Shown: positions 52,166-60,826 of the stretch, one piece after another
How the letters are laid out: each line of letters starts with the position of its first letter
Position numbering within the stretch: the stretch's first letter is position 1
NCBI GenBank assembly: GCA_964408945.1
Contig: CAYPBJ010000009.1
Span: 11,886-75,885, forward strand
Source: VMCP01 sp964408945
GTDB lineage: Bacteria; Bacteroidota; Bacteroidia; NS11-12g; UBA955
DNA: 64,000 nucleotides
Direction: 5' to 3'
The notes under the pieces: model-generated
The model's input: only the letters and a program-made list of their open reading frames with translations
Told to the model about the DNA's origin: nothing
Databases searched by the model: none
Made by a program: the position numbers and the translations under genes

Positions 52166-52477
52166 TTATTTGGTATATGATCTTAAACTTGTCCAGGGAC
52201 CACCATTATAAACTTCGGTAAAACCAGCCTTAATTAGAATTCCACGGGCAGATGAACTGCGCATGCCCGAAGCACAACAAGTAATCACTGGCTTTTTCTT
52301 GTCGATCTTAGAAACACTGGATGCTAAACGATCTAATGGAATGTTTTTTGAAGCCTTTAAATGTCCGTTACTGTATTCAGAAGGAGTGCGAACGTCTATG
52401 ATTTGAGCTCCTTGACTGATGAGTTCAGCGAAATCTACCGATTTCTTTTTGCCAAACAACGATGATAAAATTCCCAT
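52166..52477 (-). CDS. Rhodanese-like domain protein
   Basis: With the ATG at 52477 this is 103 residues, a single rhodanese domain with QIIDVRTPSEY (25-35) and the active loop CCASGMRS, whose Cys68 opens the CASGMRS sulfur-carrier motif; Cys67 beside it is unusual. It transfers sulfane sulfur to thiol acceptors; thioredoxin, encoded 7 nt downstream, is a plausible reductant. An upstream in-frame ATG (52519) would add 14 non-family residues and lies beyond a -7-like box GAACTTTG (52489-52482) that ends 4 nt before the chosen ATG. Confidence 0.88.
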   Translation of the reverse strand: MGILSSLFGKKKSVDFAELISQGAQIIDVRTPSEYSNGHLKASKNIPLDRLASSVSKIDKKKPVITCCASGMRSSSARGILIKAGFTEVYNGGPWTSLRSYTK

Positions 52478-52522
52478 AGTACAAAGTTCGGCAGAGTTAG
52501 TTCTATGATTTGGTGACAATTC

Positions 52523-54667
52523 TCACAATGTAATATTCAGTTCCTTCAGAAGGTGGTCTGCTTCCGATACATACTTCAAGACATAAATTACATATCTAAT
52601 ATCGCAACCAATGCTTCGACTGTACTTTTCGTTCCAAGCAAAATCATTGATGGTTGCTGTGAAACTTCGGTCAAAATTGATCCCAATCAGTTCGCCCTGC
52701 GCATTTAAAACGGGACTACCAGAGTTACCGCCCGTGGTATCCATATTGTATAAAATACCCACTACTACTTTCCCCGTCTTGGGGTCTTTGAAAATTTGAG
52801 GAATGTTCTCTTTCCGCAGTTTATCAGCAACCATGGAAGGTAAGCGATAATCATTCGAAGTGTTGGCTTTTTCAAAAATTCCATCCAAAGATGTGTAAGG
52901 TGAATGACTTTCACCATCGTTGGGAGAGTAGGATCGGATGTAGCCATAGGTTAAGCGCAGAGTGCTATTTGCATCTGGAATGAATTGAGATTGAAGGAGT
53001 TTTTCTCTCAATCCAATGTATCTAGGCATTAATTTACTCAACTCCAAAGCCGTATTTGACCAAACCATCGTTGCACTATGAATATTTGCTTGTAATTCGC
53101 TCAAAATTAACAGTAGTGCGTCTTTTTTCGCCGTGAATTTCTGGGGATTCTTTTTCCATGCAGCCCATATTGCTTCGGGAGATGTTTTGCCCATGAAAAT
53201 ACTCTTGCTGAGTGATTTTTTCCCTGTGGCATTTAAACCGTTTTTATCCCCAAATTTAAATGCCGAATTCTCAGAAGCGCCAGCCATTTTATAAAGATCA
53301 TTGAGTAATGATTCAACTACGTGCTGCTCCATTTTCCAATCAATGGCCTTGAATGATTTCTCGGCTTCAGCAAGCAGTTCAGTGGTTGATGCATCCATTT
53401 TTCGGGATTGTATGTTTAAAATTAAATTGCCCAGATGGCCAATTTTAGATTGGTTATCGAGGAAGGTGGAATAAAAGTAAAGTTTGCCAATTTTGGTTTT
53501 TTGAGCCCAGTTTTGCTCAATTTCTGTCATTGTAGTTTTTGCAAATTCGTATTCTCTGGGTTGTGTTTCAGCGTTGTAAATACTTTTAAGCTGTTGGTCT
53601 TGAGCTAATCTTTGCGCAACTACATCTGTTCTACGAAGGCCTTGAATTTTCCCGCGATAGTTCTTTTCCGTATTTTCCATCCCCTGAATCGTTCCAGCAA
53701 AAGCCAAACGCTTGTTTACATCGCCCTCTGAATATTGTTTCATCCAATCGATGTATTGTTTGTAAAACTGCTGTATTACGGGTAATTGAACTTCTTGCTG
53801 GAATTTTAAATAGGCTCCACTTTCGTGCCTAAAGGTTCTTCCTGGGTATCCCATGATGAAAACAAAATCTCCTTCCTGAGTGCCTTTGGGATTGATTTTA
53901 AGGGTGTTTTTGGGTTTGTAGGGAATGTTATCTTTGCTGTAGGGTGCTGGTTTACCGTCTTTTCCTACATATGCTCGAACTAAACTGAAATCACCATTAT
54001 GACGAGGCCATTCCCAATTGTCTGAATCTCCGCCAAATTGTCCAACGGTCAACGGCGGAGCCATAACCAATCTCACATCCTTCAGTAAAACATAGCGAAA
54101 CAAAGTATAGCTTTTTCCTACAAACATCTCAGATACCTCAATTTCTAAATCAGGATTTAATTTTTGTTCACGTTCAGTAATCGATTTTATGTTCCCATAG
54201 ATGGTTATCAAACGGGTTTTCGCGTCAGTGTTTTCATCGAGTCCTTTAAGAACTTCATCTGAAACATCTTCATAACTTTGGGTGATTCTGCATGGCATCG
54301 ATACAGGTAATTCAGCAGATTTATCACCTGCTACAAATCCATCTTCTAAGTAGTTATGATCTTTGTTGCTGAGACGTGCCACATTTCCATATACACAGTG
54401 GTGGTTGGTGATAATGAGTCCCTCTTCAGAAATAAAAGAACCCGTGCAGCCGCCAACACGCACTAGGGCATCAGTTAACGATACTCCGGTGGGATTAAAA
54501 ATTTGATCTGCTTCGAGCTTGATTCCCGCATTTTTAAGGTCGTTGATGTTGAGGTAGTTCAAGGGAAACATGCCTTCTTCAGGTTTAAATGAAACCTGTG
54601 ATAAACCCAAAATCAATAAACTAGCCGCCGAAAATATTTGCGTAAACCGCGAAAAAAATCTATTCAT
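52523..54667 (-). CDS. S46 family dipeptidyl-peptidase, DPP11-like
   Basis: This 714-residue serine peptidase has a signal segment (about 8-25) and the S46 hallmarks: His90 in IITNHHCVYG, the Asp motif in GGDSDNWEWPRHNGDF near 225-240 and Ser649 in GGNSGSPVLN. The residue 18 positions after the catalytic Ser is Arg667. In Porphyromonas DPP11 the equivalent Arg673 gives Asp/Glu specificity, while DPP7 has Gly there. So a periplasmic enzyme releasing acidic dipeptides is predicted. It lies just upstream of the rhodanese gene, which probably has its own promoter. Confidence 0.9.
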   Translation of the reverse strand: MNRFFSRFTQIFSAASLLILGLSQVSFKPEEGMFPLNYLNINDLKNAGIKLEADQIFNPTGVSLTDALVRVGGCTGSFISEEGLIITNHHCVYGNVARLSNKDHNYLEDGFVAGDKSAELPVSMPCRITQSYEDVSDEVLKGLDENTDAKTRLITIYGNIKSITEREQKLNPDLEIEVSEMFVGKSYTLFRYVLLKDVRLVMAPPLTVGQFGGDSDNWEWPRHNGDFSLVRAYVGKDGKPAPYSKDNIPYKPKNTLKINPKGTQEGDFVFIMGYPGRTFRHESGAYLKFQQEVQLPVIQQFYKQYIDWMKQYSEGDVNKRLAFAGTIQGMENTEKNYRGKIQGLRRTDVVAQRLAQDQQLKSIYNAETQPREYEFAKTTMTEIEQNWAQKTKIGKLYFYSTFLDNQSKIGHLGNLILNIQSRKMDASTTELLAEAEKSFKAIDWKMEQHVVESLLNDLYKMAGASENSAFKFGDKNGLNATGKKSLSKSIFMGKTSPEAIWAAWKKNPQKFTAKKDALLLILSELQANIHSATMVWSNTALELSKLMPRYIGLREKLLQSQFIPDANSTLRLTYGYIRSYSPNDGESHSPYTSLDGIFEKANTSNDYRLPSMVADKLRKENIPQIFKDPKTGKVVVGILYNMDTTGGNSGSPVLNAQGELIGINFDRSFTATINDFAWNEKYSRSIGCDIRYVIYVLKYVSEADHLLKELNITL

Positions 54668-54715
54668 TCTTACAAAACTAATCCTTGGTAGGTAGTTTTA
54701 ACAATATTTCCCGAG

Positions 54716-54723
54716 TATTTTTG
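54716..54723 (+). promoter_or_regulatory. -7 element for terC
   Basis: TATTTTTG ends 7 nt before the terC ATG. The 63-bp spacer separates terC from the divergent S46 peptidase gene. No clear -33 TTG at 18-20 nt. Confidence 0.45.
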
Positions 54724-54730
54724 CAAATCA

Positions 54731-55771
54731 ATGGGAGAATCATTTATCACCTCGCTAATTTTTATTGTTATTATTTTAACGGCACTGGTTTTAGATCTAG
54801 GATTGTTGAGTGGTAAAGCCACATCTAAACCCACCTTTAAGCAAAGTGCTTTGAGAAGCGCCGGTTGGTTTGGGTTAGGCCTTTTATCTGTTTTAGGGGT
54901 GTATTATTTTTCTCCCCAGTTGCATGCAATTCACGATTTTTCTGGGTTACAGAAGTATACGTCTGTACATGGCAATAGCTTCACAATAACAAATAATTTG
55001 GAGCAATCCATGCACAACTTCAAAACAGCATCTGCCTTGGCGTATTTGTCGGGATTTTTGTTAGAGTACGCGCTGAGTATAGATAATTTGTTTGTGATGT
55101 TGCTGATTTTCAAGTCCTTTAAAGTCGAAGAAAAACACGAACGAAAGATCTTGGTTTGGGGAGTCCTAGGCGCCATGGTTTTGAGGTTTATTTTTGTTTA
55201 TTTGGGAAGTGCTGCCATCCAAGAATTCCATTGGGTGTTGTATGTGTTTGGTGCTTTTTTGATGTTTTCAGGAGTTAAGATGCTCATGCACAATGAAGAC
55301 CAAGAATTGGATACTGAAAATCACTTTGTAATGAGATGGGTGAAAAAAATCATTCCTGTTTCCAATGAGTCTACAGAGAATGGGGATTTTTTTATCAAAG
55401 AAAATGGCAAGTGGCACGCCACCATCTTATTTGTTGTTTTGGTAATTATCGAATTAACTGATGTCGTTTTTGCGGTTGATAGTGTACCTGCAGTATTTGG
55501 CGTTACAACAGACCCATATTTGGTCTTTTTTAGTAATATTTTTGCTCTTTTAGGATTAAGAAGCCTTTATTTCTTGATTGGATATGGAATTGATAAATTC
55601 TACGCTCTGAAATACGGTTTATCGATTATTTTGGTTTACATAGGGTTGAAAATGCTTTTGGAAGACTACTTTCATAAACTCGGATTTTCACATTTTCACA
55701 ATTTGATCATCATTGTTGGTATACTTTCCGCAAGTATATTCTTCTCGATCTTGAGGCCGAAAGATCATTGA
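54731..55771 (+). CDS. TerC/Alx family integral membrane protein
   Basis: This 346-residue protein has seven to nine hydrophobic helices and the TerC motifs LEYALSIDNLFVMLLIFKSF (helix with conserved Asp) and ELTDVVFAVDSVPAVFGVT. The family is linked to metal (manganese) export and membrane protein metalation; Alx in E. coli is a Mn exporter. It is probably expressed alone from a near-leaderless promoter, with the TM2 gene 41 nt downstream. Which metal it handles cannot be read from sequence. Confidence 0.92.
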   Translation: MGESFITSLIFIVIILTALVLDLGLLSGKATSKPTFKQSALRSAGWFGLGLLSVLGVYYFSPQLHAIHDFSGLQKYTSVHGNSFTITNNLEQSMHNFKTASALAYLSGFLLEYALSIDNLFVMLLIFKSFKVEEKHERKILVWGVLGAMVLRFIFVYLGSAAIQEFHWVLYVFGAFLMFSGVKMLMHNEDQELDTENHFVMRWVKKIIPVSNESTENGDFFIKENGKWHATILFVVLVIIELTDVVFAVDSVPAVFGVTTDPYLVFFSNIFALLGLRSLYFLIGYGIDKFYALKYGLSIILVYIGLKMLLEDYFHKLGFSHFHNLIIIVGILSASIFFSILRPKDH

Positions 55772-55812
55772 CAGAATTGTAAATCAATGATTTTTTTGTA
55801 ATTTGCCCCGCT

Positions 55813-56151
55813 ATGGAACAACAAAAAATCGACCTTTTTATTGCGAACAATTCGAAGTACTTCGAAACTTCAAAAATGCCAATGCTTATTGATCGTTTGA
55901 AACTAATGGATGACGACAAATGGTTGCTTATAAACTCAATACAATATAAAGACCCATCTAATCTATTGATATTTTCGATACTTGGCGGATCTTTGGGTAT
56001 AGATCGATTTGTTTTGGGAGACACTGGATTAGGAATAGGTAAATTACTTACTATGGGTGGCTGTGGTATTTGGGCCATTGTAGATTGGTTCATGATTCAA
56101 GATGCTGCAAGAAACAAGAATTGGGATTTGATACAAATGCACTTGTATTGA
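55813..56151 (+). CDS. TM2 domain protein
   Basis: This 112-residue protein has about 55 soluble N-terminal residues, then a TM2 module with two membrane helices (LLIFSILGGSLGIDRFVLGD and GIGKLLTMGGCGIWAIVDWF). The GxDRF motif between the helices is typical. Function of bacterial TM2 proteins is unknown. A -7-like TAATTTG, one base short of consensus, ends 7 nt before the ATG. The DUF4870-like gene follows 6 nt later. Confidence 0.88.
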   Translation: MEQQKIDLFIANNSKYFETSKMPMLIDRLKLMDDDKWLLINSIQYKDPSNLLIFSILGGSLGIDRFVLGDTGLGIGKLLTMGGCGIWAIVDWFMIQDAARNKNWDLIQMHLY

Positions 56152-56157
56152 TTTTAA

Positions 56158-56592
56158 ATGTCAAAAATAACCTTTGAACACATTTCTGAGGGCGATCGTG
56201 AGAAAGCTTCGAACTCATATGTGATGTCAGTGGTAGCAATAGTTGCTGGGCTTCCATTGCCCATTGTGAACCTCATTGCTACCATTATTTTCTTTTTGGG
56301 TAATAGGAAGTCTAGCCCTTTTGTAAGATGGCATTGTACTCAAGCATTATTGAGTCAGGCGGTACTATTTTTACTGAATACCCGTGGATTTTGGTGGACC
56401 ATCAGTATTTTGTTTTGGGACGAACCCATTTCAAACGAATACATTGGTTATATGATTGGAATTGGAGTGCTCAATTTGGTCGAGTTTTTTGCAACCATTG
56501 TCGCTGCCGTTCAGGTGAGAAAAGGAAAACATCTTAGATTGTGGTTGTTTGCAGATTTAACCGATACTTTTTTTAAAAAAAATGATGAATAA
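56158..56592 (+). CDS. DUF4870-like membrane protein
   Basis: This 144-residue protein has three or four membrane helices. The helix after FVRWHCTQALLSQAVLFLLN resembles the F-x-R-x-H-x-x-Q-A motif of DUF4870/Tic20-like proteins. Its function is unknown. It overlaps the start of the M48 protease gene by 11 bp, which implies translational coupling between the two. Confidence 0.75.
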   Translation: MSKITFEHISEGDREKASNSYVMSVVAIVAGLPLPIVNLIATIIFFLGNRKSSPFVRWHCTQALLSQAVLFLLNTRGFWWTISILFWDEPISNEYIGYMIGIGVLNLVEFFATIVAAVQVRKGKHLRLWLFADLTDTFFKKNDE

Positions 56593-57376
56593 AACCCTTT
56601 TCCGGTTCTTGCTGATAGTGCTTGTTGGACTAGCCATATATGCAGGACTCAAAGAAATCCCATGGAAAAAAATCTTTCACATTGACAATGTCAATGTTGA
56701 AATTGGGAAGGAGTTTGGAGATCAAATGTGGGATGCAATCCAACAGCAAGAAACTCTTGATACCAATCAAAGGAACATTCATTTGGTAGATACTTTGGTG
56801 GATATCATTTGTACTCAAACCGGCGGCAATAAGGGCAAAGGGAATCAGTTGAATCGTGAAGATTTTAGAGTACATGTCATTGTAAAAGACCAAGTAAATG
56901 CTTTTGCCATGCCTGGTGGGCATTTGGTGGTTCACTCTGGGTTGATAGATGCCTGCGAAAGCCCTGAACAACTTGCAGGTGTTTTGGCTCACGAGATGAT
57001 TCACATCAATGAAGAGCATGTCACTAAAAAACTGATTAAAGAAGTAGGTCTAGGGGTTTTGGCTACTATTGTTGGTGGAAACGGTGAGATAGTGAGAGAG
57101 GTTTTAGGACATTTGAGTTCTACGGCTTATGATCGCAGTTTAGAAAGAGAGGCTGATTTAAAAGGAGCCGAGCTTTTGCATAATGTTAGTATCAATCCCG
57201 AGGGGATGGCCGAGTTTATGGATTATATGGCCAATTTGCCTGAAAGTAAGTCAATGGAGAATTTAGATTGGCTGAGCACACATCCAGATTCCAAAGATCG
57301 AGCAAAAGATATTCGTGAAGCAGCCAAGAAATTTGGTCCAAACAAAAAATATGCTAAACTGAATGTGGGTTTCTAA
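56582..57376 (+). CDS. M48 family metalloprotease
   Basis: This 264-residue protein has an N-terminal membrane segment (about 6-23) and the zinc motif HEMIH at residues 137-141; the third ligand Glu is in SLEREADLKG near 200. The domain order fits periplasmic, membrane-tethered M48 enzymes (LoiP/BepA-like) that degrade misassembled envelope proteins. Two adjacent ATGs (56582, 56585) are possible starts, both inside the preceding gene. Last gene of the TM2-DUF4870-M48 trio; carA starts 41 nt after its stop. Confidence 0.9.
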   Translation: MMNKTLFRFLLIVLVGLAIYAGLKEIPWKKIFHIDNVNVEIGKEFGDQMWDAIQQQETLDTNQRNIHLVDTLVDIICTQTGGNKGKGNQLNREDFRVHVIVKDQVNAFAMPGGHLVVHSGLIDACESPEQLAGVLAHEMIHINEEHVTKKLIKEVGLGVLATIVGGNGEIVREVLGHLSSTAYDRSLEREADLKGAELLHNVSINPEGMAEFMDYMANLPESKSMENLDWLSTHPDSKDRAKDIREAAKKFGPNKKYAKLNVGF

Positions 57377-57417
57377 ATTCAATGTGCATAACAATTTTTT
57401 CATAAAAGATTGTTCGA

Positions 57418-58560
57418 TTGGGTCAAATAGAAGAAATTTGTACCCCTAGAGTGAGTTCACAAATTTCAAAAGCCATTTTAGTCCTCCAAGACGGTACGTA
57501 CTTTGAGGGAAACGCCATCGGTAAGATTGGCACAACAACCGGAGAAATCTGCTTCAACACAGGAATGACGGGGTATCAGGAGGTTTTTACTGACCCTTCT
57601 TATTTCGGACAGATTCTGGTTATGACCACTGATCACATTGGAAATTATGGAGTCCACCATGATGAGATTGAGAGCGATTCCATCAAAATTGCAGGATTGG
57701 TTTGTAAAAAGTTTTCACCCACGTTCTCGCGAAAATTGGGTAATGGAACCCTCGATCAATATTTCACAGATAATCATTTAACCGGTATTTCTGACATTGA
57801 TACGCGAATGTTAGTGGCTCATATCAGAGAAACAGGTGCTCAAAATGCCATTATTTCTAGTGAAATTTTAGATGTTGAAGCTTTAAAGGTTAAACTAAAC
57901 GAAGTTCCTTCTATGGATGGTTTGGATTTAGCACCATCGGTTTCTACTACTGAGTTTTATCAAGAATCAGCTACCTCAAATGAAACATTGTATAAAGTAG
58001 CGCTCATTGACTTTGGTTCAAAAAAGAACATCGCAAGAGAATTAAAGAAAAGAGGCTGTGATCTAGGTATATTTCCGTACAACGCAACGGCAGAGGAAAT
58101 TTTGAATTGGAATCCTGATGGATTTATGATTTCAAACGGCCCTGGTGATCCAGCATCTATGGTCTATGCCATTGATACCATTAAAAAAGTAGTAGACTCT
58201 GGTTTACCCACTTTTGGAATTTGTCTCGGACACCAATTGTTAAGTTTAGCAAGCGGTTTGAAAACTTATAAAATGCACCACGGACATCGCGGTTGCAATC
58301 ATCCAGTTAAGAATTTAATCACCGGAAGAAGCGAAATCACCAGTCAGAATCACGGTTTTGCCGTTGAATTTAATCCCGCACTGCAAGAGATCGTTGAATT
58401 GACTCATATCAACCTTAATGATGATAGCGTTGAAGGCATCCGTCGAAAAGACAAACCTGCATTTTCAGTACAACATCACCCGGAGGCTTCTCCAGGTCCA
58501 CATGATTCCTTATATTTGTTCGACGATTTTATCCAGTTAATGTCCCAAAATAAAGCATAA
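57418..58560 (+). CDS. carA: Carbamoyl-phosphate synthase small subunit
   Basis: This 380-residue glutaminase subunit has the N-terminal CPSase_sm domain (TTGEICFNTGMTGYQEVFTD near 40-60) and a class I amidotransferase domain with nucleophile Cys in FGICLGHQLLS near residue 268, and the His/Glu pair in VQHHPEAS near 353-360. It supplies ammonia to CarB for arginine and pyrimidine synthesis; carB is not in the window. The frame opens with TTG at 57418; a GTG at 57451 (VSSQISKAIL) is a plausible alternative start. eno starts 1 nt after its stop. Confidence 0.95.
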   Translation: MGQIEEICTPRVSSQISKAILVLQDGTYFEGNAIGKIGTTTGEICFNTGMTGYQEVFTDPSYFGQILVMTTDHIGNYGVHHDEIESDSIKIAGLVCKKFSPTFSRKLGNGTLDQYFTDNHLTGISDIDTRMLVAHIRETGAQNAIISSEILDVEALKVKLNEVPSMDGLDLAPSVSTTEFYQESATSNETLYKVALIDFGSKKNIARELKKRGCDLGIFPYNATAEEILNWNPDGFMISNGPGDPASMVYAIDTIKKVVDSGLPTFGICLGHQLLSLASGLKTYKMHHGHRGCNHPVKNLITGRSEITSQNHGFAVEFNPALQEIVELTHINLNDDSVEGIRRKDKPAFSVQHHPEASPGPHDSLYLFDDFIQLMSQNKA

Positions 58561-58561
58561 A

Positions 58562-59848
58562 ATGAGCGAAATTACCCATATCCAAGCAAGACAAATCCTT
58601 GATTCAAGAGGAAATCCAACCGTAGAAGCTGAAGTTTTCACCGAAGAAGGTGGCTTTGGAAGAGCTGCTGTTCCATCGGGTGCAAGCACCGGAATTCATG
58701 AGGCCGTTGAAATTAGAGACGGTGAGGATATTTACTTGGGCAAGGGTGTTTTGACTGCGGTAAATAACATCAACAATACCATTGCAGAAGCTCTTGAAGG
58801 AACAGAAGTATTCGCTCAAAATGAAATTGATCGCATTCTTTTAGATCTAGATGGCACACCAAATAAATCGAATTTAGGCGCAAATGCCATGTTGGCCGTG
58901 TCTTTAGCCGCAGCTAAAGCAGCAGCTGACGAGTTGGGAATGCCGTTATATAGATACATAGGTGGAACTAATGCCAATGTATTGCCCGTTCCAATGATGA
59001 ATATCTTGAACGGCGGTGCCCATGCAGACAACAAAATTGATTTTCAAGAATTCATGGTAATGCCCGTAAAGGCAGATACTTTCAGCGATGCATTGAGAAT
59101 GGGTGTGGAGATCTTCCATCATCTGAAGACCGTGTTGAAGTCAGCTGGATACAGCACCAACGTAGGAGATGAGGGCGGTTTTGCACCGAACATTCAAAGC
59201 AATGAAGAAGCCATTGAAATTGTATTAAAATCCATCGAAAAAGCGGGATACAGACCAGGTGAAGATGTTTACATTGCCATGGATGCTGCTACTTCGGAAT
59301 TATACGATGAGAAGACTGGACTATATACCTTTAAAAAGTCAAGTGGTAAAACTTTCAGTGGAGAAGAAATGGTGAATTATTGGGCTGAATGGTGCAAAAA
59401 ATATCCCATCATCTCTATCGAAGATGGATGCGCAGAAGATGATTGGAAGAGTTGGAAATTGATGACCGAGAAATTGGGTAACAAAATTCAATTGGTGGGC
59501 GATGATTTGTTTGTGACCAACGTAGATCGTTTACAAATGGGTATTGATCAAGGAATCGCGAATTCTATTTTAATTAAAGTGAACCAGATCGGTACCTTAA
59601 CAGAAACTTTGAATGCCATTCAATTGGCCACTCGAAATAAATATACCAATGTAATTAGTCACAGAAGCGGTGAAACCGAAGATTATACCATTGCAGATTT
59701 AGCGGTTGCTATGAACAGCGGTCAAATCAAAACGGGTTCCGCGTCACGTTCTGATCGTATGGCTAAATACAACCAGTTGCTTCGAATTGAGGAAGAGTTA
59801 GAATCTTCTGCAGTTTATGGTGGTTTGATATTCCCATTTGGTAAATAA
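58562..59848 (+). CDS. eno: Enolase
   Basis: This 428-residue enolase has DSRGNPTVEAEV (residues about 13-24), substrate loop ATSELYDE, catalytic Glu in SIEDGCAEDDW, metal Asp in VGDDLFVTN and Lys in ILIKVNQIGTLTE; the signature SHRSGETEDYTIADLAV follows. It converts 2-phosphoglycerate to phosphoenolpyruvate. Tight packing after carA and 11 nt before plsY suggests one transcript. Confidence 0.98.
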   Translation: MSEITHIQARQILDSRGNPTVEAEVFTEEGGFGRAAVPSGASTGIHEAVEIRDGEDIYLGKGVLTAVNNINNTIAEALEGTEVFAQNEIDRILLDLDGTPNKSNLGANAMLAVSLAAAKAAADELGMPLYRYIGGTNANVLPVPMMNILNGGAHADNKIDFQEFMVMPVKADTFSDALRMGVEIFHHLKTVLKSAGYSTNVGDEGGFAPNIQSNEEAIEIVLKSIEKAGYRPGEDVYIAMDAATSELYDEKTGLYTFKKSSGKTFSGEEMVNYWAEWCKKYPIISIEDGCAEDDWKSWKLMTEKLGNKIQLVGDDLFVTNVDRLQMGIDQGIANSILIKVNQIGTLTETLNAIQLATRNKYTNVISHRSGETEDYTIADLAVAMNSGQIKTGSASRSDRMAKYNQLLRIEEELESSAVYGGLIFPFGK

Positions 59849-59859
59849 TCATTCGTTTT

Positions 59860-60540
59860 ATGTTCCAAATTGAGTGGCTTCTAACCTTTGGTTTTATTGC
59901 TTACCTGCTGGGTTCCATTCCCAATGCAGTATGGATCGGTAAAGCCTTTTTTGGAAAAGATGTTAGAGATTACGGTAGCGGAAACGCTGGTGCCACGAAT
60001 GTGTTTCGTGTTCTTGGAAAAGGCCCTGGTACCGTAGTTTTACTTTTGGATATTTTAAAGGGATTTTTAGCGGCCAAATTGGTTATTGGCTATGAATATT
60101 TTCAGAATCCAGAAATTTCTCAAATCGGAGAATACCAAAAGGTAAATCTCATGCTGGGATATGGTATGGCTGCTGTTTTGGGACATCTATTCCCCATTTT
60201 TGCTGGATTTAGAGGCGGAAAGGGAATTGCTACTCTGGGCGGATTGATCATTGCAATCAATTACTGGATTGCTCTAATTGCCATTGGACTTTTCTTAGTT
60301 ATTCTATTTTCAACCCGCTTTGTGAGCGTGGGCTCTATGCTGGCAGGATTGAGTATTCCTGTACTCTTTGTTAAGATTTTTGGAATTGAGCATCCCGAAT
60401 ACAAACAACCCACGGTTATTGCATTTACCATTGCAATATCTGTATTGGTAGTGTATACTCACCGAAAAAACATCCAAAGGCTCATCCACGGAAACGAAAA
60501 CAAAGCTAAATTGCTCCCTAAACACAGGAATCATGCTTAA
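59860..60540 (+). CDS. plsY: Acyl-phosphate:glycerol-3-phosphate acyltransferase
   Basis: This 226-residue membrane protein has five hydrophobic helices and the three PlsY motifs: GSIPNAVW near the start, GSGNAGATNVFRVLG (about 38-52) and HLFPIFAGFRGGKGIAT (about 108-124). It makes the first phospholipid precursor, lysophosphatidate. It overlaps clpS by 8 bp. Confidence 0.96.
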   Translation: MFQIEWLLTFGFIAYLLGSIPNAVWIGKAFFGKDVRDYGSGNAGATNVFRVLGKGPGTVVLLLDILKGFLAAKLVIGYEYFQNPEISQIGEYQKVNLMLGYGMAAVLGHLFPIFAGFRGGKGIATLGGLIIAINYWIALIAIGLFLVILFSTRFVSVGSMLAGLSIPVLFVKIFGIEHPEYKQPTVIAFTIAISVLVVYTHRKNIQRLIHGNENKAKLLPKHRNHA

Positions 60541-60826
60541 CAATTACGATTTAGAAGAATCTATTCAAGCACTGCTAGCAAACAGCAGAACCAGTGATTG
60601 GTCAATTGTTCTATACAATGACGAAGTAAATACCTTTGATTGGGTTATTGATTGTTTAGTTAAATACTGCGGACATGATGAAATACAAGCTGAACAGTGT
60701 GCTTGGTTTGTTCACACTAAAGGAAAGTATGCGGTAAAAAAAGGTCCACAACAATCTCTTAAACCCATTTGTGAAACATTGATTGAAAAAGGACTGTCAG
60801 CCGTTTTAGAATCAGAATATGAATAA
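60533..60826 (+). CDS. clpS: ATP-dependent Clp protease adaptor ClpS
   Basis: This 97-residue protein has VLYNDEVNTFDWVIDCLV and the QAEQCAWFVHTKGKYAVKKG helix typical of ClpS, which binds N-end-rule residues and delivers substrates to ClpAP. The acidic NDE segment and the hydrophobic pocket residues are present. Overlap with both plsY (8 bp) and the CoA-transferase gene (8 bp) implies coupled translation. Confidence 0.88.
   Translation: MLNNYDLEESIQALLANSRTSDWSIVLYNDEVNTFDWVIDCLVKYCGHDEIQAEQCAWFVHTKGKYAVKKGPQQSLKPICETLIEKGLSAVLESEYE

Noticed and set aside
57361..57417. Promoter for carA
   Set aside because: No TAnnTTTG box is present in the 41-nt gap after the M48 gene; carA may be read from upstream.
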